NCBI GenBank assembly: GCA_029891345.1
Contig: CM056993.1
Location: 225,875,924-225,939,923, forward strand
DNA from: Dryococelus australis
Lineage: Eukaryota; Arthropoda; Insecta; Phasmatodea; Phasmatidae
DNA: 64,000 bases
Reading direction: 5' to 3'
Shown: in pieces, positions 24,737 to 39,515 of the stretch
Numbering within the stretch: position 1 is the stretch's first letter
Layout of the letters: each line of letters opens with the position of its first letter
The notes under the pieces: model-generated
What the model was told of the DNA's origin: nothing
Seen by the model: only the letters and a program-made list of their open reading frames with translations
Database searches by the model: none
Position numbers and translations under genes: made by a program

Positions 24737-25025
24737 CACATCCAGTTGTCACAGGTCCAGCACCGTGGCGACATCCAGCCGTTGCAGGCCCGGCATTGTG
24801 TCGACATCCAGCCGTCACAGGTCCTACATTTTGGCGACATCCAGCTGTCACAGGTCCGGCATTGTAGCTACATCCAGCTGCCACAGACTCAGCATCATTG
24901 CGATATCCAGCTGTCACATGCCCAGAATTATGGCGACAACTAGCTGTCGCAGGCCCGGCATTGTGGTGACATCCAGCCGTCTCTGGTCCGGCATTTTACG
25001 AGATCCAGTTGTCGCAGTCCCGCCA
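24737..25025 (+). repeat. 33-bp minisatellite, second array of C
   Basis: About nine copies of the same 33-bp unit and same orientation as 21546-22280, 2.5 kb away. Since they are direct and not mirrored, they are not arms of a foldback. Confidence 0.8.
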
Positions 25026-25844
25026 ACAGTTAAATATACATTTTGTGTCTTATCGGTTCCATTCGAGAATATTTTTGATGCTGTTGGCAAACAGTTAGCC
25101 GACAGTCCATATTTATATCTGCCCGCTTCCAGCATAGGATAGTGGGCTAGAATTAGCTGGCCATAGTTAGTCGGCTAGCTTTTACTGGCCCGATTCTTGC
25201 TCATGCCTTTCGTGTTTGCTGGCAGTCACCACGAAACAGACATGCTTAAATGTTATATTAAATACTTCTGTTACTTTCTGAATCCCATGTGCCTACGTTC
25301 GTATTGATTGTTTTTATATGTTATTTATAAATGATTATAGAGCAGACTGCATGTTTTCGCAATTCGTGCTGTAAGGAAAAACATATGTACATCTATAGGC
25401 GATTATAATTCGCGATTTATTAAGGCCAGGCTCATTAAATTCGGTTTACAAGTATCATTTCTAGATCCAGGAATGTATGTTTAAACCCTTTATTACCATA
25501 GTGATTAGCATTCATATTTGCTACATAGTAATTTTTTTAACGGAGACCGTTTATAACAGACTGTTTACGATACGGGATTAAAATACAATTAAGTAATACG
25601 TTAATATGTAAAACAATATATTAACATATATATTTATACAAAAAACACACAAAAATGATTCCAACTACTTATATACTTGCTGATGTTGACCTTGACACCC
25701 TCTATTTGTTCCTGGTAACAATATTACTCTTCACAGGCATAGGGATATATCAAACAAAAAAAACATTTTTATTATTCAACTACCAGCCCACCATCGCGTC
25801 GCTCAGATTTCATGGAGTTGTTGAATTACATAACTATATATGCG

Positions 25845-25975
25845 ACTACCCGTGACTACATGCGACAACTTGCGGCAGCCTGCGACTACCTGCGACAACT
25901 TGCGGCTTGCCTCAATCTGCGACTACCCATGACTACCTGCGACTATCCGTGACTACCCGTGACTACCAGATACTA
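25845..25975 (+). repeat. Short tandem repeat GCGACTACCYGTGACTACC
   Basis: About 10-11 base units (GCGACTACCT, GTGACTACCC, GCGACAACTT). It is absent at the matching place in the right arm of B and thus is a left-arm gain. Confidence 0.7.
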
Positions 25976-26351
25976 TTATTTTAATTAAACATAGCATATG
26001 TCCATCTGGAAGAATGTAGCTGCCTAATAGTGAAACAATTATAATAATCTGCCCTGTAGTTTCGTTTCACATGCTTAGAAATCAGAAAAGTAGTTAATTT
26101 TTCTCCGGCATTGTTTACAAATCTAGTAATTTCTCAATAATTTTTTATTTATATTAAACGTAGCCTATGTCCATCTGAAAGAATGTAACTTTCTAACCGT
26201 GAAACTATTATAAGAATCGGCAATGTGGTTTTAGTTGGGCATGCATAGAAAGCAGCCAAGTAGGTAATTTTTCTCCGACTTGTTTCATAAATATTGAAAT
26301 TTCTCAAGGATGTTTTTTTTTTAAATTTAACAGAGCCAATGACCATCTGGA

Positions 26352-27433
<1,082 letters not shown>

Positions 27434-27559
27434 ACACACACATATTTATATCTGTGTGTGTGTGTGTGTGTTTGTATTTGGCATACCTCCGAAGACAAAC
27501 ATAAAAAAAGAATCCTTAAATTTTTAACACCATACACGTAATTTCATTACAGCAGCATG

Positions 27560-28200
27560 CACACTTTTAATGTAGTCACTATAATCTGCTTATACACCGC
27601 TTAAGACAGTCTACATTAGCAAGCGTCCAATCAGAAACCTTGGCCATATATTCTTCTTCTCCACGACAGAGTATTTATTCCAAGGCCTCTAAGCCCCTGG
27701 GATACAATAACCGTTGTACAGTGCTTGATTCGCAGTCTTGAATGCTCTGCGACTGATTGCTTCATCCAAGGGCTGAGGCTTTTTGTAGGCACACTCCAGC
27801 CAAACATAGTATTTTATGGGACCTCCTTCAACTTCTTCTGTTGATTGATTATCCTTTGCTTAATGTGGTTCAGGTATGTACATATGTCTTCCGTACCTAC
27901 AAAGTTATTTCCAACCACGTAATACTTTAAAGTGCCCTTGAATGTCGATTATTTCAGGTAGAAACCGTTTGATGTGGTTTCGCCAACAGCTAGTACAAAT
28001 CGTTCCTTAGCTGCAGAAACTGTACCTTTACTGTTCTTCTTGTCTCTCTTTAGGTTATCGCCGCATTTGAACAGATGTGTGTATTTGTCACACCGTTGCA
28101 TATCACATATGCACATATCACAGGAAGGACCCTTCACACAACTAGTTCTTTCATGCTTCCTCGCACTTTGCACCTCCGACTTCTTCGGATGGATCACCTA
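27560..28200 (-). pseudogene. Finger-gene fossil, left of the centre of B
   Basis: Mirror partner of 28255-28840. It reads outward from the centre of B on the minus strand: a cysteine-rich finger-like part (28050-28180), a VLAVGET-NGFYLK segment, and further decayed coding sequence. Together with its partner it resembles the front part (finger, then spacer, then a KGS-containing stretch) of polymerase-type genes found in Polinton-like and related large elements. That family call is a low-confidence inference. Broken in many places. Confidence 0.35.
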
Positions 28201-28254
28201 CCGCAATTTTACCATCGGAGACTTTGCCAAGGCTTCGTTGTTGCTATTGTGACA

Positions 28255-28840
28255 AGGTATTGCCTACAGTCACGGTGATAGGAAGCATGAAATAACTACT
28301 TGTGTGAAGGGACCTTCCTGCGCTATGCAGCTATGCATCAACTGCAAGCGTCTGTTCACACTTGGTGATACGCTGAAGAGACATAGCAAGAACTGTAAAG
28401 GTTGAGTTTCAGCACCTAAGAAGAAACGACTTGTACTAGCTGTTGGTGAAACCAAATCGAACGACTTCTACCTAAAACAATCTGCATTCAAGGGCACTTT
28501 TAAAGGATTATGTGATTGGATATAACTTTGTAGGTACAAAACGCATAAGTTTGTATGTGGACCATATTAAGCAAAGGATAATCAAACAATTAACAGAAGA
28601 AGTTGAAGGAATGTCCCATAAAATACTATGTTTGGCTGGAGTGTACCTATGAAAACCTCAGCCTTTGGATGAAGCAATCAGTCGCAGAGCATTCAAGACT
28701 GCGAATCAAGTACTGTACAATTTTGACTGTATCCCAGGAGCATTAGAGGCCTTGGAAGAAATACTTTGTCATGGGGAAGAAGAATATATTGCTAAGGGTT
28801 CTGCTGCAAAGATACTACATTGATGGTGTGAAAAATTTAA
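28255..28840 (+). pseudogene. Finger-gene fossil, right of the centre of B
   Basis: Reads outward on the plus strand. Visible parts: a C-x2-C-x12-H-x3-C finger (CINCKRLFTLGDTLKRHSKNC is its approximate extent, 28325-28400), VLAVGETKSNDFYLKQSAF, and a last open segment with ALEALEEILCHGEEEYIAKG. Better kept than its left partner. Possibly derived from a Polinton-like or related large element (inference). Fossil with several interruptions. Confidence 0.4.
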
Positions 28841-29471
28841 GAATTCTGTTTTTATGTTTGCCGTCTGAAGTATGTAGAATATGTAAATATATATATGATT
28901 TCAAAGAAAAAGTCTTTTAATTTCTCGTAGGTGTTATATTTTGTCTACTTCCTCTGATATAGAGAATAAGATGGTGCTGGGTTTAGTCACATAAACATAC
29001 ATTCAAAAAAAGCCGAGTAGGATAGTTGTCCCTACAAAACCTTCCTGATAATGAATAATTAGCAGATAGCGACTGTGTTATAGTTAGACTTCAAGAGAGG
29101 AGACCTGAAATGAAGCTGAGAACTTTTTGCTTTTTTTTATAACTTTACATACTATCTAAGAACAACTTGAAATATATTAATTAAATAGGTTATAAAACCT
29201 AATAATAAATACAGACTTTTTATTTGACATCACCCTATGCCTACGAAAAGTTATATGGTTATGAGAAAGAAATTCAGAAGCCAAGTCAGTATCAGCAGTT
29301 ATATAAGTAATTAGTTGGGTTCATATTTTAAGTGTCTTTGTAGTAATATATTTTAATAAATTTTAAAACATTTTAAATGTAATATTTTATTTCCTGCATC
29401 GTAACCAGTCTGTTATAAACGGTTCTCGTTAAAAACATTAATATGAAGCAAATATATAGGCTAATCACTAT

Positions 29472-30998
<1,527 letters not shown>

Positions 30999-31264
30999 AT
31001 CACTATGCTTATAACGGGCTTAAACATGCATTCCTGCAGCTAGAAATGATCCTTGCAAACTGAATTTAACGTGCCTGACACTAAGAAATCGCAAATTATA
31101 AACACACATACATGTACATATTTGTTTGCTTTAGCCCGACTTGCAAAAAAACGCAGCCACCTACATAATTATTTAAAAAGAACATATAAAGCCCATCAAT
31201 GCAAGCATATGCACATTAAATTCATAAAGTATAAAAGACTTTTAATCCAACCTATAAGCATCAC

Positions 31265-31345
31265 TGTTCGTGGCGACTGTAGGAGAGTAGTCAGAGTGCT
31301 CGACTACTAATGGAGAGTTCGTGGGTTCGGCACACTGTCCCTCTG
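31265..31345 (+). other. tRNA-like patch in right arm of B
   Basis: Mirror of 20332-20420: CTGTAGGAGAGTAGTCAGAG (box-A-like) then GTGGGTTCGGC (box-B-like). Stem pairing is weak. It supports a tRNA-derived piece being part of the ancestral arm. Confidence 0.35.
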
Positions 31346-32224
31346 TGAGATTTTTTTCAAATCTCACTCGCTGTCCTGCGAAAGTGTGAAATTTATATTA
31401 TTTATACTTTTAAAGTGGATTAGAATTAAAAATACATTTTCGATGTATTCAACTGCATTTTATGAAATGTTTGGGCATTTTTCAAATAATAAATGCAATT
31501 AATTTAAATAATATATATATGATTATTTATAAATGTATCGATTCCTAGACGTCCGATTGATTTGACAAGGCTTCACAGCAGCTGACTTGCGATCGTGGTC
31601 AGTTCGCACGCACTTGTCTCGGGGGGTCATTGATACTGGTCGCCTCTTCCCCTGCGGTGCCCAACGAACGTTGCCTCGCTCTTAGTTTGTCATAAAAAGT
31701 ACATATGTCTCGCGTGCCTGTCGATGCACGCGAGCGTGGTTACAAAGCCAGATGGCTTCATTTTAAATTAATTGTCTTCGTACAACAGAGATACAAACTG
31801 AAGAAAGTAAATATATTTAAAAAAATCGATTCAATGGATTTATAAAAATGGAGGATTAAAATTTGATTTTTTTTTTTAAATTCCTGCCTGGAATGTACTT
31901 TACAATGATTTTTTATTTACTTTCTCATTTATGCAAGATTACATCTTCAGATTTGTAAATAAATATACACATTGGCGATTTTTGCATTCTGTCAGGCGAT
32001 GAAGGAGTTACATATGTGGCTGGCAAAGAAGTCGACAAGAAAGAAAGGAAAGAAATGGAATGAGAGAGAGAGACAAGATGGAATTACAGACAGTTAAAAT
32101 GGAATGATAGAGCATGAAAAAAGTACTAGAAGCCTGATCGGTAGTAGGCTTAAAGTATGAAGCAAGCATACCAAATATTTAAAGTTCGAAAATAGCCTTT
32201 CTGTGGCTGGCTGCTGCATATTCT

Positions 32225-32385
32225 AGGGCAAGGAATTTTGAGGGAAAACTGGGAATTTTTGGAGAAAAAAATATATATTAAAGAAAAAGTTAAATTTTGT
32301 GTGTGTTTTAAGGTTAAAGTGGCTGATTTTGAGGGAAAAATTTGAATATTTTTTAGGCAAAAATATTCAAATTTTAAGGTGGCAG
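32225..32385 (-). repeat. TTTCCC-rich block, right end of B
   Basis: GGGAAA-rich on the plus strand, with AAGTGGCTGATTTTGAGGG mirrored at 19365-19385. Just outside lies a GGTGGCGTGGGG-type tip (complement of 32392-32410). Confidence 0.65.
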
Positions 32386-32819
32386 CCAGAACCCCACGCC
32401 ACCTGTCCCTGCCCTCTGAGCTATAAGTTCCATAGGGCATCTACTACGATAATATATCTTACACTATCAAAAATACGATAAAATATCATACAATACAATA
32501 AAATGACATATAGTATGATATACAATAAACTATCATAAAATACAATATCATACAATGCAATGTAATAAAATATCATGCAAAACAAAATAATATCGTTTTG
32601 TGTCATGCAATACTATAAAATATGATGTAATATTATACCATATATTATACACTATAATACTAATAATAAATGCATATGGAGAGGACCCAGGGTGAGGCGA
32701 CTCTTCCGAGTGACGGGCTTTCCAGTGTGATCTGAATAGTGGCAATTCAGATCAGAAATGTGGTAAGGGAGGAGTGGCTAGTTAATGGAACAAACGATAT
32801 GAATAAGAATTATTTCAAT

Positions 32820-33250
32820 ATTTAAGACGAGAAACACAAACGACGTTACGCACTGATAAAAGGAAATACTTGTCACAATTTCTTGAAGAGGCAGAACATG
32901 ACAGCAAGTACAATCAAGCGAGGAAGTTCTATAGGAAAATCAAATAATCGAGAGATGGCCCACATACGTAAGTCAGCTTCATCCTTGAAAATAATAAAAT
33001 CATGTTGTCACATAAAGATAGCAAATTAAATGTTGGGCAGAATACTGCTCCGAAGTTCTTAACTGTGAAGAATCATCAGAACCAGTAGAACGCGATGCGC
33101 TTGTGCAAAGTTGGGAGGTAAAAGGGATAAAAGAAGTCACTTTCAAAGAAGTGAAGAAGTGCATCAATAGGTTGAAAAAAAAATAAAGCACCTGAGGAGG
33201 GTAGAATTGCGGTAGAATGGCTTAAATTTGGATAGCCACTGCACAAACAC
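32820..33250 (+). pseudogene. LINE piece 1: region before RT
   Basis: Plus-strand frames give LEEAEHDSKYNQARKFYRK, then a KKNKAPEEGRIAVEWLKFG segment (33165-33230). The latter matches the NKAPGxDGIxAEWLK block at the start of LINE reverse transcriptases. Several stops and frame changes. It ends at PLHK, just before a CA microsatellite. Confidence 0.65.
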
Positions 33251-33268
33251 ACACACACAATACATATC

Positions 33269-33301
<33 letters not shown>

Positions 33302-33530
33302 CGAGTGAGGCACCTAAGGCAGGCCACCGGAATAACACTGCCAATTTCAGTGGTAGAAGAAAATGTTTCAGACAATAGTTGCTTGGGTACAAGAGCTAAT
33401 TACTTGATAGAGATATTTTCCCCGTCCGTGGAAGGGTAAAGAAGGTACGAATGTCAACATCAATAATCTAAATGAAATGATAATTATCATTAACGCCCTT
33501 AGACAGTGTATATAATGTAATAAATTTAAT

Positions 33531-34149
33531 TATAACTGTCATTAACACCTCTCGACAGTGCATATTTTTGCTATAGCGTGGTCAGGCCTTATATTTCGAC
33601 CGCTTCCCTTAACACACCACCACACTTGAACAGAATTCAAGACAGCCAGTTGCCGCAATCTGCGTTCGCATTGCCAAACCCTGGTAAGCAGGAATCCCCT
33701 CTACCAGCCTGAGAATTATCACATGTTGCGTTATACGACGCCGATATGAGGAAAATGTAGAGTGGTGGAAGGCATCTTTCTCCATGTGATGATGGCCGAG
33801 ATGGACGACCCAAAAAGCCTGCTGTGCCGACCGCCGTAACCCGCCTTACTTCAACAGCCTCCAGGTATTACTCAAGATGTGACCAACTACAATAACATGG
33901 CTCTTAAAAAGGTAGTTAATGTAATTACATAAACAATGCGTCCCCGACCTTTCAGTGTTCCATGTAATGTCCAGATGTTCAGTTATATACCCAGATATAA
34001 ATTGTATAGTCCTTTATATTTATTTGCCCTATATTTCTCTACCACCATGAGTTACCCACTTAGTTATTAGCTTCATGTGATTTCCCCCCAACCTTGAAAA
34101 CAAGTAACAGCTTAGCCACATTAAAAAATAAAATAAAACAGAATAAAGT
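33531..34149. other. Extra 620 bases in left TIR of the mariner-like element
   Basis: Sequence without a match in the right TIR. It begins with a partial tandem copy of the TIR words (GACAGTG at about 33501 and 33555) and holds no recognised gene. Probably an insertion or local rearrangement. Confidence 0.45.
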
Positions 34150-34308
34150 TGTAATAAATACAATGACAATTGCCAGTCATTCAAGATCGCTGAAGATCAA
34201 TGATGAAGCAAACTGAGCCAACGCACAGAACAATGGCTCATTAGTCTGCGCTGTGCTGTTGTAGCGATCATACGTCTTTGTGAAATTATTCGAATTAGCA
34301 CAACGTAC

Positions 34309-35361
34309 ATGACAGCCGAAAGAGCTGATATGGTTTTCATTTATGGTGAAAGTCATCGCAGCATTAGAGCAGCAGTGTGATTGTATGCTGAGAGATATCC
34401 TGCTTGTGCCACACATGTACGATCTGTCTTTGCGAACATAATAAATGCATTCCAAGAATTTGGAAGCATGTGAAAGAAAAAATACCAATGAAGAAAAACA
34501 GAAACTGATGAGGGCAATGCAATTAACATCTTGGCTGTGGTAGCATACAATCCACATGTCAGCAATAGGCAGCATGAATGTAAGAGTGGGATCAGTCAGT
34601 GGAATATTCCACGAATATTAAAAAGCAAAAAATTTCATCATTTCCATAATTCACTTCATCAACAGCTACATGGAAATTACTTTCGATATTGGGTACAGGT
34701 CTCCGAATATTGTCTAGAAAACTACAAACCGATGACACATTCCTGTCCAAGATTTTGTTTACCGATGAAGCATCATTCATAAGCTATGGGCTGATTAACC
34801 TTCACAACATGCACTACTGGTCAGTTGACAACCAACACAGGCTGAGAGAAGTGGACAAACAGAGACCATGATATGTAAACGTCTAGTGTGGTGTTGTACA
34901 TAATAGCCTAATTTGTCCCTATTTTATTGATGGGATAGTAAAGAGAATCAAGTAGTTAATGTCCCTAACAGAATTGCTGCCGCAATTATTGGAAGACATC
35001 GCACTGGACGTAAGGCAGTTCATGTAGCACCAACATTACAGATTTCGCACTCATTCTGCACAGAGTTTTACAATGGATGTTAACAGAACTTACAGTCAGT
35101 GTAGGATTGATCAGTATGGAAACATATAATGGCCTGCATGCTCGTCAGACTTAACACCTATGGACTTTTATCTGTGGGGAACATTAAAGCAACCGGTCTA
35201 CAAAGAACCACTGACGACTCCCGAAGACACGAAAGACCATATAACACGATCTTGTTCTGCAATTAAGTCCAAATAAATTTTGACTTGTGGTATTGTCTGC
35301 TCGGAGTCGCTTTACAGTATGTATCAATGCACAAGGTCACCAATTTAAACACCTGATATAA
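34309..35361 (+). pseudogene. Mariner/Tc1-type transposase relic
   Basis: Starts with MTAERADMVFIYGESHRS, the N-terminal helix-turn-helix start of an insect mariner-like family. Next come ILFTDEASFISYGLINLHN (first catalytic Asp), NVWCGVVHNSLICPYFIDG, then SSDLTPMDFYLWGTLKQ (C-terminal catalytic part). It ends QFKHLI with a stop at 35359-35361. The full span is 1,053 bases (350 codons), normal for the family, but the frame is interrupted by stops and small shifts (for example stop codons around 34375 and 34870). Confidence 0.8.
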
Positions 35362-36315
35362 CAATAAAATTAATGTATCGTTGTTTGAGGCTGACATTTG
35401 TTTAAACAAACTGTTATGAATATGACTTTATGTCATACTCATACATGAGAGGGTCATGAGCATAACTGAATAATAAGATATGTTATGGTAGAGCACTACT
35501 GCGAATGATGGTGTATATATTAATATTATGAACACACAATTACATATTACATTAATAATAATTACTCCAGGATATTATAGTGAATTCATTAAACAATTAA
35601 CCTGTTATGAATTATTGCTTGATACCACTACTATGACAAACTAACTGAAATGTCCCCACCTTAATCATTGTTCCAGAGGCTGTTCTAGTAGGCAGTTATT
35701 AACGATCAGACACACCAATTCTGTGATGGTCTCTCATTGCTGGCATGATGAGGAAAGATGATGCGCCTAGAGTGGGGCTAGCCTATATCGTCGTGTTGTT
35801 TAGCATACCTGTTCCCGATCACTGGCCTGTGGAGTGGAATTTTGTCGCTCGCTTTTTCACAATAAATAGTAGCAGTTATGCTCATATCATGGTTTAATCC
35901 TTAAATGTGTGATCAGGCAGGCTGTCTGCTTCAGACCTGATCAAATCATTACAAAATGTCCGCTACAGGACTGCTGCAGTCGCTACAGAACGGCGCTACA
36001 TTGCGTCAGCCTATTGTTCTGTATGGCGACACAGTTTGTTCAGTCATTAACCTTCAGCGATCTTGAATGACTGACAAATGTCAAAGTATTTATTACATCT
36101 TCATACGCACTGTCGAAGGGTGTTAAAAATATTTTATTCCATTTAGATTAGTGACACTGACATTATACCTTCTTTACCCTTCCATGTACAGGCTAATTCT
36201 AACTATAATGTTATTAATGCATTGGACCCCAGCAACTTTTGCCTGAGACATTTTCTTCTACCTCTGAAATTGGCTGTGTTATTCATGTGGTTTCCTTAGG
36301 TGCTTTATCCTGTAT

Positions 36316-37282
36316 ATTAACTGATGGGCAATATCTGGAGCATGGAAGATATGCCTGGGGATTGGATATTTTCATTTATATGCCCAATTTATAAAAAAAG
36401 GGCCGAAAAACAGACGTTAATAAGAATGTGCATCCAAGGGTCGGATGCGGTAGTGTTGAGCGATGTGAAGGTGGTGAAAAGGTACAAAGTGAGAACAGGC
36501 CTGAGACAGGAAGACTCCTTATATGGTTTTCTATTCAACTAAGTTTTGCAATGGGTTATGAGGCATACAGATAACCCACACTGGGATGAGTTATTACTAA
36601 AAGGCTTTTATAAATGACTAGCACATGCAGATGACATCGTGCGGATGAGCCAAAACAAGGAAGGGTTAAAGTGGATGATGAAAGCTGTAAAGCAACAGGT
36701 TGCCAAATTGGGACTGCATATCGAGGGCAACAAAAATACATGTTGACGTCGAGACATAAACAAGACGAAGATTCGCTAACTATAACGAAATGAGTTTAAA
36801 ATTAGTAGATAAATTCAGATGCCAAGGGGCATCGTTCACCAGACGTAATGAAGGGGGCTTCGACACAAAGAAAAGATTCGAGGCAGGAAATATATGTTTC
36901 TACAGCCTACGAAATACACTGAAATGCAGAGACCTGTCGCGACGGACAAAGATCATGATCTACAAAACTATCATTCGTCGGATTGTACTCTTTGGGTCAG
37001 AAACCTGGACGCCAAGGAAGGCTGGTTGAGACAAGATTGACATATTTGAAAGAATAGTGATGCGATAAATTCTAGGACCTATCGATGATAAAGGAGAATG
37101 CAGAAAGAGGACGAATGAATATGTCTGCAGTGTAATGGGCAAATGCAAAATCACAAACATCTTGAAAAGCAGATGGATACAATGGGCTGTTAATGTGATG
37201 ATGATGCCTGATGATGCAATGCTCAGAGCATTGATTGAGGGGATATAGTGGGACAACCAACAAAGTGAGGTGCGAAGACCCC
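36316..37282 (+). pseudogene. LINE piece 2: reverse transcriptase and C-terminal part
   Basis: Begins with NIWSMEDMPGDW and FICPIYKKR. Then KVRTGLRQEDSLYGFLFN (RT motif with GLRQGDSLSP), a LAHADDIV block in place of AYADD, and FYSLRNTLKCRDLSRRTK with IVLFGSETWT. It ends near GKCKITNILKS and MPDDAMLRALIEG. The stretch between the PIYKK block and the GLRQ block is shorter than normal, implying an internal deletion, and there are several stops. Confidence 0.8.
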
Positions 37283-39515
37283 AGTGTCAGGCGACGGTCA
37301 TGTGGGCGGAGCTTGTGGAAGGGGAGGGGGTCAGTTGAGCGGATTCCTGCAGGCAGAGCCACCATTCCAGGTTAGTCACCTCGTGATCTGTGTTACACGA
37401 TCCGACCGGACCTATGGCATGAACCTCACAAGAACTCAAATCAACAATAAGTTCGATATGGCCTTTACGGCGACAGGCACGAGAGATTGTGTACGACGCT
37501 GCTACACATTTAAAATACCAGAAGAAATTGTACGGGCTGAAGTACAATATCGCTGATGCAACAAGTGATGTGACAGGATTTTCAACAACCACAGTCAAGT
37601 AGATTATGGCTGAGAGAAAAGTGAACAGTAGAAATCTCAGTTCTTCAAAGCTAACGGGTAAAAAAAAACAACACAAGAAAATAATTGATGTGGATGATTT
37701 TACCTGTGGTGCTCTGAGAAGAAAAGTAAATGAGTTTTATACAGATACGAAAACTGTCCCAACATAAAAAAAAATAAAGAAGGCTTTGCGGGAGGACGGG
37801 GTTTTAGATTGTAGCAGCGAATACTTGTGGCGACTGTTAAAAATACTAGGATTCCGTTGGAAGAACTGCCAGTCGAAGAGAAGAATTCTAGTGGAGAAAC
37901 CTGTAATTACTGCATGGAGAGGTCAATATCTACAAGAAACGCGTCGGTTTCGCGAAGCAGGTAGGGAAATTGTTTATGTCGACGAAACATATGTGCATGC
38001 CTCACATTGTATTAGTCCTTGTTGGTAGTCGGACAAGTAACTCGGTGTCACCGAACCTATTGGAAAGGTCCGCTGTTTATTACTGTACATGCAGGAGGAG
38101 GACAAGGTTTTGCCCCGAATGCACTGTTAATTTTCACATCGAAGCAGAAATCGGGGGATTTCCATGAGAGTATGAATTACGACAATTTTTCCACTTGGGT
38201 CAAACTAAACTACTTTCAAATTTATCTGAAAAATTTGTATTTCTTCTTGATAATACAAGCTACCACAATGTTCAGCTAAATATTAAACCCACATTGGCAA
38301 ACACTAAAAAAAAATTCAAGACTGGCTAACAGTAATTAACATTTCATTTTCATCTGGCTTGACGAAAGCCAATCTGCTGTTGTTAGAAAAAACAGTTTTA
38401 AGAGTAAAAACATTCAAAATGATGAAATTATCAAATCGCATGGCCATGATGTCATCAGGTTGCACCCATATCACGCAGATTTGAATACAATCGAACTCGT
38501 ATGGGGAAATACAAAATATAAGATAAGTGAAAAAAAATCTTCATCTCTTGATGATAAGAAGAAATTTTGTGAACAGTTGCTTGGCAGCTATTCTATTGAA
38601 CAATGGGCACAATGTTGTAAACATGTAAAGAACATTTAAACGGCATATTTCAAGAGTGCTGGACTGTTGGACATTGAAATTGACAGAATTATCGTTAAAA
38701 TCGGAACGTCATTTGACGAAGACTCAACAAGTGACTCGGAGAAAGAGAAGAGCCTCAGCTCAGAATCAGAATAATTAGGTAGGTATTATTTGTTTTGATT
38801 CCAGTGGATTAATTCTATAAAGTTTGAGATTTGAAATGTGTGTTTATTGCTAAAATTGAATTTAAATATTAAATACTTTAGTTAAATAATCTACACAATT
38901 TTGCAATCCCTTTAGGAGACAGTGTTTACAAAGCAGAAATTTCCAGCGCGGTGTTGAAATGTAATAAATAATAAATTAATTAAAAAATTGTAAATTAACG
39001 CTCAGCTTGCAAAACATGGCTGTTGGCATGTACTTAGCATTCTTAAGTAAATTTGTAAATAACTCATAACATGGCAAATAAATATTCTGGGAATGCGAAT
39101 CTCCCAAAGAAATGGAGATAAAATGAGTTATCTAAAGTTCTCTAGTCTTTCTTGGTTTTTTAATAAGTGTTTTAAAAGAGACATCTGTTAAAAGTTGTGA
39201 GGTACAATTAGCAGAGTATAACTCAACGACGGAATTACGGCACACCAATTCACGTAGAAGAGGTAGAAATTTAGGTACACACGTGTTATTCGCCCATGTT
39301 GCTATCTTGCTTCTGTGCTCTGATTGGGCGGAACGGTTCCCTATCGTGTATGTCAGATTTGTCCTCCCTCCCTGAGGAATGCGGGGGCGGGGCGAGACTC
39401 ATAGCAGCCTTCCAACTATCCTGCTGTGGTTGGCCTTGGTGTGAGGGGCGGAAAGAACACCAGCGCAGAACGAAACAAGTACCGGGTCGTTATGTTAGTT
39501 TTCGCATTATAGCAA
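37283..39515 (+). mobile_element. Second DDE transposon, inserted in the LINE
   Basis: Bounded by the two broken ends of the LINE C-terminal region (a VRRP-like end at about 37282, and an RPLGRQTT start at about 39520). It carries the transposase relic 37606-38774. I could not find clear TIRs. GC-rich ends (37285-37390, 39290-39500) may be its terminal regions. Confidence 0.6.
37606..38774 (+). pseudogene. IS630/Tc1-type DDE transposase relic
   Basis: MAERKVNSRN start, a helix-turn-helix part with LREDGVLDCSSEYLWRLLK, then GREIVYVDETYVHASH (first catalytic Asp). Next PLFITVHAGGGQGFAPNALL and KSGDFHESMNYDNFSTWV, then an HADLNTIELVWGN block (catalytic Glu). The tail is acidic and serine-rich, ending SESE and a stop (38772-38774). 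The length is near 390 codons, as in intact relatives. Several frame changes (for example between 38025 and 38060, and near 38200) and stops. Confidence 0.8.

Larger units (their letters stand above)
20424..25222. mobile_element. Element C: 4.8 kb TIR element with 3-bp target duplication
   Basis: Flanked by CAG (20421-20423 and 25223-25225), with terminal inverted repeats CCAGCAAACAC. The other arm of B (about 31275-31285) shows the uninterrupted site reading CTACAGTCGCC in the matching orientation. This supports insertion with a 3-bp duplication. Both subterminal regions carry GCCAGC/GGCTGGC words and an ACTGTCGGC-AACTGT motif (20484 region, and reverse near 25095). Inside are two 33-bp minisatellites, a tRNA-like sequence and a possible finger relic, but no recognised transposase. 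A 3-bp duplication with subterminal repeats would fit a CACTA/CMC-type non-autonomous element; that assignment is inference. Confidence 0.7.
33255..36310 (+). mobile_element. Mariner-like transposon inside the LINE
   Basis: Long TIRs: 33305-33530 plus 34150-34265 on the left mirror 35975-36310 on the right. The left TIR is itself split by about 620 bases (33530-34150). The TIR tips share GCACCTAAGG. A CA microsatellite (33250-33301) lies at the left junction, so the exact border and TA duplication cannot be fixed. The transposase relic is at 34309-35361. The LINE protein resumes directly on the far side, which shows insertion into the LINE. Confidence 0.75.

Noticed and set aside
21546-25025. 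33-bp arrays as a CRISPR array
   Set aside because: Units are contiguous and without spacers, in a eukaryotic setting; a minisatellite explains them.
36556-36741. Minus-strand frames over the LINE and transposases as genes
   Set aside because: They are antisense shadows of recognisable plus-strand transposon proteins.
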